Positions 12,760-17,755 of a stretch of 17,755 nt of DNA are shown piece by piece. This stretch comes from Pseudomarimonas sp964350895 (lineage in GTDB: Bacteria > Pseudomonadota > Gammaproteobacteria > Xanthomonadales > Xanthomonadaceae), in NCBI GenBank assembly GCA_964350895.1, contig CAYGMG010000076.1:1-17755 (forward strand), written 5' to 3'. Within the stretch, counting starts at the first letter, position 1, and each line of letters opens with the position of its first letter. The translations under genes and the position numbers were made by a program. The notes under the pieces were generated by a model that was not told where the DNA came from, searched no databases, and worked only from the letters and a program-made list of their open reading frames with translations.

Positions 12760-15700
12760 ATGAACCGAGTACGTCGGGTTGCCCAGACCTGGATGCGTCG
12801 CGCGCTGGCCGGGGGGCAACGCGCTACCTGCTGCGCTGTAGGCATTCTTGCGCTGGCAGTTTCAGGAACCGCGGCAGCGGGAGGGACCGGAGTCTTCTTC
12901 GGAAGCAGTTTTTACTCCGCGAATGCCAATCAGCCTTTGTCTGTAGACATCACCACCAACCTGCTGGGTACGCCCGCCGGGGGCGGCACGGTCAGCTTCG
13001 ATACCAGCCTTTGCTCCGCCCCGCCGATGATCAGTGGCCCCGCGACGGCGAACGGCACCGGCATCACCAACTACCAGTTCGTTTTCCCCGCGCTGGAGAG
13101 CTGCAACATCACGGTGAACTGGGACCCCGATGGCGCTGGCCCCGATCCGGTGGTTTCCGACATCTCCATGTTCCAGGTCGACGACTACAGCATCGTGGTC
13201 GACCAGGATCCCGGCGCGCTGATCAACCCGCTCAGCCCGAATCCGACCTTCAGCGTGACCGTCCTCAACGGCGGCACGCCGGTCCCCGGCCTGTTCGTGC
13301 GCTGGGATGTGACGCCGCCGGTCGGATCGCCCGCCGTCTACGGCTCGGTTTGCTCGCCCTCGATCTACGACACCGACAACGCGGGACGCTCCACCTATAG
13401 TTTCGCCGACTCACCGGCGCAGGCGCGCGACCAGTTCGGCGTCTACATGATCACCATCACGCCGGGCGACGGCGGCAATTGCGCCATCAATGGCGTGGCG
13501 GGCGATGACGGCGCTGGCGCCAAGGGCATCTTTGGCTCCTTCCCCTCGCTGATGTTCATGCTGCAGAACGAAGACCTCGAACTGGTCTTCGACAACCCGC
13601 CGACCCAAGTCGTCAGTGGCCAGCCGGCCGCCTTCCCGGTCCAGCTGCGCGGCGTCAGCTCGATGACCGGCATCTCCGGCCAGACCGTGAACTGGTTCGC
13701 CTCGCCGTCGGGCATCGTGACTCCGCTCTCCGGCAATGTGGTCACCGACGGCAGCGGCTTCGGCGTCATAACCCTGACCGGCGGCACGCCCGACCTCATG
13801 GGAGGTTTTCTCAACGCCCTGGTCAGCCTGCCCTTGCCGACTCCCAACGACGCGCGCACCGCAGGCGCCAGTTTCGTGGTGGCGGACCTCAATCTGGCGG
13901 TGTCGACGCCGGCCCCGACTGGTCCGACCTTCTCCGATGAGCAGGCCGCCGGCTTCTCGGTCCTGGCGACGTCCAACACCGGCAACACCGATGACCCGGC
14001 TCCCGGCGTCCCGATCACCTTCTCGATCACCTCGGGCAACGGAACCTTCGTTGGCGGCGGCAGCAGCGCGGTGGTCAATACCGATACCGGCGGCATGGCC
14101 TCCAGTCCGGCCGTGGTGATGGGCCGCAGCAATGGCCCGATGGTTGTGCAGGCAGATGGCGGCGCCTATGGCGTGGTCAGCCAGAACTACAGCGTGCAGG
14201 CTTCGAGCTACACCCTGACCGCGGTGGGTACACCGGCTTCCCAGGACATTGATATCAGCGGCAGCGCGCCGCTGGCTGTGCGCCTCGAGCGCGCGGGCAG
14301 CTCGACCCCGGTAGCGCTTGCTGCGGAGTCGATCAACTGGCAGGTCTCGCCCAATGACGGCTCCTTCGTCAGCCCTGCGCCGACCACCACCGACGGCAGC
14401 GGTTTGGCCTCGGCAAGCTTCATCCCGGTCAACAGTGGCAGCTATGTGGTCACCGGCAGCTTCGCGACCGGGTTCACCACCGACCCAACGCAGAGTTTCA
14501 CCGTCAATGTGACCGCGCCGGTGCTGACTCTGGACGCAGTGTCCGGCGATGGCCAGACCGGTGATCCGGGAACCACCCTGTCCAGCCCGCTGGTAGTCCA
14601 GGCGCTTGATGACGGACTGCCGCCGTCCAGCGGCCTTGTCGAATGGTCCGCCAGCGGCGGCGTGACCTTGACCGGCAGCAGCAGCCCTGGCCCGCTCATC
14701 ACCGAAACCCTCGACGTCAACGGCCGCAGCTCGGTGCAGGTCACCCTGCCCGAGCAGCCGGGAACCTTTACCGTGACCGCCACCCGGGTTTTTGGCCAGC
14801 TGAAGGGCCTATCGCTGCCGGGACCGAGCGTGACCTTTACCGTGACCGGCGGGGCGCAGAACCAGCCGTCGGTCCAGGCTTTCGAGGGTGACGGGCAGAC
14901 CGGCATCGTCGGCACCCCTGGAAACATGCTGGAAGCGCGCGTGCTGATCGGCCGTTCACCGGCCGAGGGCGTTACCGTGAACTGGGATGTGATCGCAGGC
15001 GACGCCTCGGTGTCGCCGACAACCTCCACAACCGATTCCCAGGGTATTGCCCGCACCGCGCTGCAGTTCGGCCCGAATCCCGGGAACTCGACCATTCGCG
15101 CTTCGAACAGCGAAGGCTCGCAAGCGTTGTTCCGGGTAACCGCAGCAGCCTCGCCCTCGCTGACGATCGTATCTGGCCAGGGCCAACAGGCCGCTGCCGG
15201 CACCCGGCTAGGCGACGATTTCGTGGCCAAGGTCAGCTCGCAGTCCGGCGAGGCGTTGCAGGGCATCGCTGTCCGCTGGACCGTCGTCGATGGCGGCGGA
15301 ACTCTGGACACAAGTGAATCGCTCACCAACCCGTTCGGCCAGGCCAGCAATCGCTTGACCCTCGGCAGCACCCAGGGGACGAGCACGGTCGAGGCGGCGC
15401 TCGCAGACGGAACGCGGGTCACCTTCTCGGCGCTCGCCACGGGCCCCGACGGCAACGCGGACATCCGGCTGCTGCGCGATTCTGGAGACGGACAGCGCGG
15501 CCTGGTCGGCACCAGCACCGATCAACCGCTGCGCGTTCGACTGCTCAATGCCGGGGTTGGCGTGCCCTCAGCGCGAATCTTCTGGGAAGTGGTTTCCGGC
15601 TCGGCCACCCTGGATGCTGCTGAAAGCACCAGCGATGTGGATGGCTTCGCCAGCATCGGCCTTGTGTTCGGCCCCGATTCGGGACCGATCCAGGTGCGCG

Positions 15701-17646
15701 CACGGGCCACCAGCGCGCCGGACCCCGTGTTGTTCATGCTGACTGCGGCGAACCCGTCGCTGGGCGGCGTGTCCGGCAACGGGCAGACCGGTATTGCCGG
15801 CGAGATGCTGAACGATGACCTGCAGGTCAATGTCGCTTTGCCCGGCAGCAAGGGCCTGGGCGGCGTGCCGGTGCAATGGCAGGTTCTGAGCGGCGGCGGA
15901 TCGCTCGGCGCAGCGCAGAGCCTCAGCAATTCGGCCGGCATCGCCAGCAATCAATGGACGCTGGGCGACACGATCGGCGAGCAGAGCGTGCGGGCCACCC
16001 TGCCCGGCGGCGAGGAAATCATCTTCACCGCCACGGCTAGCGCTGCGCCAGCGGCTGGCACGCTGCAGATCATTTCAGGTGACGGGCAATCGCTGCCCAC
16101 CGGCAAGCCCAGCAATCCGCTGGTGATCGAACTGCGTGACAGCGCTGGGCGGGTGATCCCGGACGCGCTCATCGAGTGGAGCGCGGACAGCCAGCTCGTG
16201 GCGCTGCGCGATGCCAGCACGCGTACCGGCGCCGATGGGCGGACCAGCAATGTCGCCACGGTGCAGATTCCCGGCGCGGTCAGCGTCTCGGCGCGGGTCG
16301 CGGGTTCCGACGGTCCTTCGGTGAGCTTCCAGCTGACCGGCGGCGTTGCACAGATCCCCGGACTGAGCGAGCGCGAGCGCGCGGTTGGCGCGGCGATCGA
16401 CAACGCCTGCCCGGCGCTGGCGGCGCTGCCCAGTCGCTCGCCGGAACAGGAAGACCTGCTTAGCCGATGCTCCGAGCTGGTGGTCGGGGCCGGTGACAAT
16501 CCCGACGAGGTGCGCGAAGCGCTCGGCCAGCTGCCGACCGATGTCGGCACGACGATGTCCGGTCAGGGCATCGAAGGTGTCAACGTCCAATTCGACAATC
16601 TCGACACCCGCCTGTTCATGATCCGCGGCGAGAAATCCGGCGGCCAGCGCAACCAGTTCAACATCGGACTGTGGACGCCTGACGGCACCCTGCCGCTGTC
16701 CTTCCTGCCCTCCGCCTTCATGGCGGGTGCAGCCGAGGACGAACAGGCCGGGCTGGACTTCGACCGCTGGGGCTTCTTCGCCACCGGCCAGATCGGCCGT
16801 GGCGAGGTTCGCGCTGGCGAGCGCAGCCCGGAGTTCGACTACGACATCGCCGGCCTGACCTTCGGCGTCGACTACCGCTTCAGCGACCGCGTGGTAGCGG
16901 GCGTCGCGCTCGGCTACAGCGACAACGATGCTGAACTGGCCGGCGGCCGCGGCGACGTGGCAACCAAGGGCTGGAACCTGTCCGGCTACGCCACCTGGTA
17001 CTCGGACAACGCCTGGTACGTCGACGGCACCCTGATGGTCGGCCGCCTTGACTACGACCTGCAACGCCGCGTGCGTTACACGATCACGGCGCTGGATGGC
17101 GGTGTCACGACGATCGACCAGGTCGGCACCAGCAGCACCGACGGCGACGTGTTCGGCACCTCGATCTCGGTTGGTCGCGACTGGCAGAAGGGTCCGTGGA
17201 GCCTGAGCAGCTATGTCCGCGGCCAGTTCTCGCGGGTTGAGAGCGATGGCTTCGTAGAGCGCATGCAGGCCGACCGTCCGGGCCAGGGCCTGGCCTTGGC
17301 GATCGACTCGCGGACCACCGAATCGATGACCTCGGTCATCGGCGGACGCGCCACCTACATCCTCAGCCGCGACTGGGGCATCCTGATGCCGAACATGACC
17401 CTTGAGTGGGAGCACGAGTTCGAGGATGACCCGAGCCGGCTGACCGCGCGCTTCGCCTTCGATCCGACCCGCAGCGTGATCGAGCAGTTCGGTGATGCCA
17501 CCGACAGTGATTACTTCAATGTCGGCATCGGCGTGTCAGCGCTGTTCCCGGGCGGACGTTCGGCCTACCTCTACTACGAGGAGCTGGTCGGCGCCTCGCG
17601 GGTCAGCCAGGGTCTGTTGTCCCTCGGCGTGCGGTTCGAGTTCTGA
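12760..17646 (+). CDS. Giant autotransporter with Ig-like repeat passenger
   Basis: A 1628-aa type V-like outer-membrane protein. An extended signal peptide (1-40, RR-rich start, ending GTAAA) leads into a passenger built of Ig-like (Big/invasin-type) units. Divergent units begin near 45, 270, 376 and 482; six clearer ones open with an SGDGQTG-type phrase at 595, 709, 805, 908, 1005 and 1106 (96-114 aa apart), each with a V-x-W-x-V/S-G-G strand. Residues ~1200-1300 are helical with two cysteines (C1217, C1237) and ACPALAAL / LLSRCSELV. The autotransporter beta-barrel spans ~1332-1628, opening FDRWGFFATGQIG and ending LSLGVRFEF with the terminal Phe needed for outer-membrane assembly. The ATG has AAGGAG 9 nt upstream. 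A surface adhesin or stalk is likely; the ligand is unknown. Confidence 0.93.
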   Translation: MNRVRRVAQTWMRRALAGGQRATCCAVGILALAVSGTAAAGGTGVFFGSSFYSANANQPLSVDITTNLLGTPAGGGTVSFDTSLCSAPPMISGPATANGTGITNYQFVFPALESCNITVNWDPDGAGPDPVVSDISMFQVDDYSIVVDQDPGALINPLSPNPTFSVTVLNGGTPVPGLFVRWDVTPPVGSPAVYGSVCSPSIYDTDNAGRSTYSFADSPAQARDQFGVYMITITPGDGGNCAINGVAGDDGAGAKGIFGSFPSLMFMLQNEDLELVFDNPPTQVVSGQPAAFPVQLRGVSSMTGISGQTVNWFASPSGIVTPLSGNVVTDGSGFGVITLTGGTPDLMGGFLNALVSLPLPTPNDARTAGASFVVADLNLAVSTPAPTGPTFSDEQAAGFSVLATSNTGNTDDPAPGVPITFSITSGNGTFVGGGSSAVVNTDTGGMASSPAVVMGRSNGPMVVQADGGAYGVVSQNYSVQASSYTLTAVGTPASQDIDISGSAPLAVRLERAGSSTPVALAAESINWQVSPNDGSFVSPAPTTTDGSGLASASFIPVNSGSYVVTGSFATGFTTDPTQSFTVNVTAPVLTLDAVSGDGQTGDPGTTLSSPLVVQALDDGLPPSSGLVEWSASGGVTLTGSSSPGPLITETLDVNGRSSVQVTLPEQPGTFTVTATRVFGQLKGLSLPGPSVTFTVTGGAQNQPSVQAFEGDGQTGIVGTPGNMLEARVLIGRSPAEGVTVNWDVIAGDASVSPTTSTTDSQGIARTALQFGPNPGNSTIRASNSEGSQALFRVTAAASPSLTIVSGQGQQAAAGTRLGDDFVAKVSSQSGEALQGIAVRWTVVDGGGTLDTSESLTNPFGQASNRLTLGSTQGTSTVEAALADGTRVTFSALATGPDGNADIRLLRDSGDGQRGLVGTSTDQPLRVRLLNAGVGVPSARIFWEVVSGSATLDAAESTSDVDGFASIGLVFGPDSGPIQVRARATSAPDPVLFMLTAANPSLGGVSGNGQTGIAGEMLNDDLQVNVALPGSKGLGGVPVQWQVLSGGGSLGAAQSLSNSAGIASNQWTLGDTIGEQSVRATLPGGEEIIFTATASAAPAAGTLQIISGDGQSLPTGKPSNPLVIELRDSAGRVIPDALIEWSADSQLVALRDASTRTGADGRTSNVATVQIPGAVSVSARVAGSDGPSVSFQLTGGVAQIPGLSERERAVGAAIDNACPALAALPSRSPEQEDLLSRCSELVVGAGDNPDEVREALGQLPTDVGTTMSGQGIEGVNVQFDNLDTRLFMIRGEKSGGQRNQFNIGLWTPDGTLPLSFLPSAFMAGAAEDEQAGLDFDRWGFFATGQIGRGEVRAGERSPEFDYDIAGLTFGVDYRFSDRVVAGVALGYSDNDAELAGGRGDVATKGWNLSGYATWYSDNAWYVDGTLMVGRLDYDLQRRVRYTITALDGGVTTIDQVGTSSTDGDVFGTSISVGRDWQKGPWSLSSYVRGQFSRVESDGFVERMQADRPGQGLALAIDSRTTESMTSVIGGRATYILSRDWGILMPNMTLEWEHEFEDDPSRLTARFAFDPTRSVIEQFGDATDSDYFNVGIGVSALFPGGRSAYLYYEELVGASRVSQGLLSLGVRFEF
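14542..16350 (+). repeat. Six tandem Ig-like repeat modules coding for S/EGxGQ-type starts
   Basis: Module starts lie at 14542, 14884, 15172, 15481, 15772 and 16075, spaced 342, 288, 309, 291 and 303 bp, all in frame. The module openings read SGDGQTG, EGDGQTG, SGQGQQA, SGDGQRG, SGNGQTG and SGDGQSL. They are well diverged at DNA level, so this is old protein-level repetition rather than recent slippage. Confidence 0.85.
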
Positions 17647-17755
17647 GCCGCACGACGCGCCCGGGTGGTGGAGGCGTCAGCTTGCATGCGACTTGTCGCA
17701 AACGGCATGATGCCGGGCATGCCTGCCGCCGCCCCCGCCCGGAGTTGGCCCCAGC

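Noticed and set aside
14542..16350. CRISPR array or satellite repeat
   Set aside because: The periodicity comes from in-frame protein domains of about 100 residues with strongly diverged DNA, not from identical repeats and spacers.
16075..17415. 446-codon minus-strand frame inside the autotransporter
   Set aside because: Antisense of a gene with intact repeats and beta-barrel; product is Ala/Val/Gly/Arg-rich without motifs, as expected for a high-GC shadow.
17707..17755. Possible start of another plus-strand gene at the right edge
   Set aside because: An ATG-ATG frame is open to the window end, but only about 16 codons are visible and there is no clear ribosome site; a small palindrome (17704-17714) overlaps it.

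Overview
The window comes from a high-GC Gram-negative chromosome. The DnaB and MoaC types, a Kdo kinase for lipopolysaccharide, the exported protein ending in DGFE and the large outer-membrane autotransporter all suggest a gammaproteobacterium, most likely of the Xanthomonadales/Lysobacterales. That assignment is an inference from family resemblance, not from a database match.

Layout: (1) 1-1891 carries the replicative helicase dnaB on the minus strand and, behind its promoter region, a 166-bp palindromic MITE-like element. (2) 1892-5463, all minus strand, holds a secreted parallel beta-helix protein and then a tightly overlapped trio transcribed kdkA > metallo-beta-lactamase-fold hydrolase > moaC, joined by two ATGA stop/start overlaps. 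(3) A GT9 heptosyltransferase-like gene (plus strand) starts 39 bp from kdkA and diverges from it, so two LPS-core enzymes share one very short promoter region. (4) 6596-8307, minus strand, is an acetylornithine-type aminotransferase followed by a DUF6165 gene.

(5) 8549-10085 is a visibly AT-richer accessory stretch ending at the 3' end of tRNA-Ser(CGA). It carries only very small minus-strand genes: a 57-aa ORF, two homologous MarR-like winged-helix proteins, a 46-aa ORF, and a 44-aa ORF resembling the N-terminus of a phage integrase. It looks like the remnant of a small integrated element and is the part of the window least explained by known genes.

(6) 10298-17646 is a divergent pair. The minus-strand gene encodes an exported protein with Sel1 repeats, a long coiled coil, a beta-sandwich and a caspase-like (C14) protease domain. 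The plus-strand gene encodes a 1628-aa autotransporter whose passenger is a chain of about ten Ig-like units, six with a repeated SGDGQTG-like start, then a two-cysteine helical linker and a beta-barrel. The two share a 77-bp intergenic region containing a palindromic -10-like AGTATACT. No CRISPR array, rRNA, intact transposase or intact prophage was seen.
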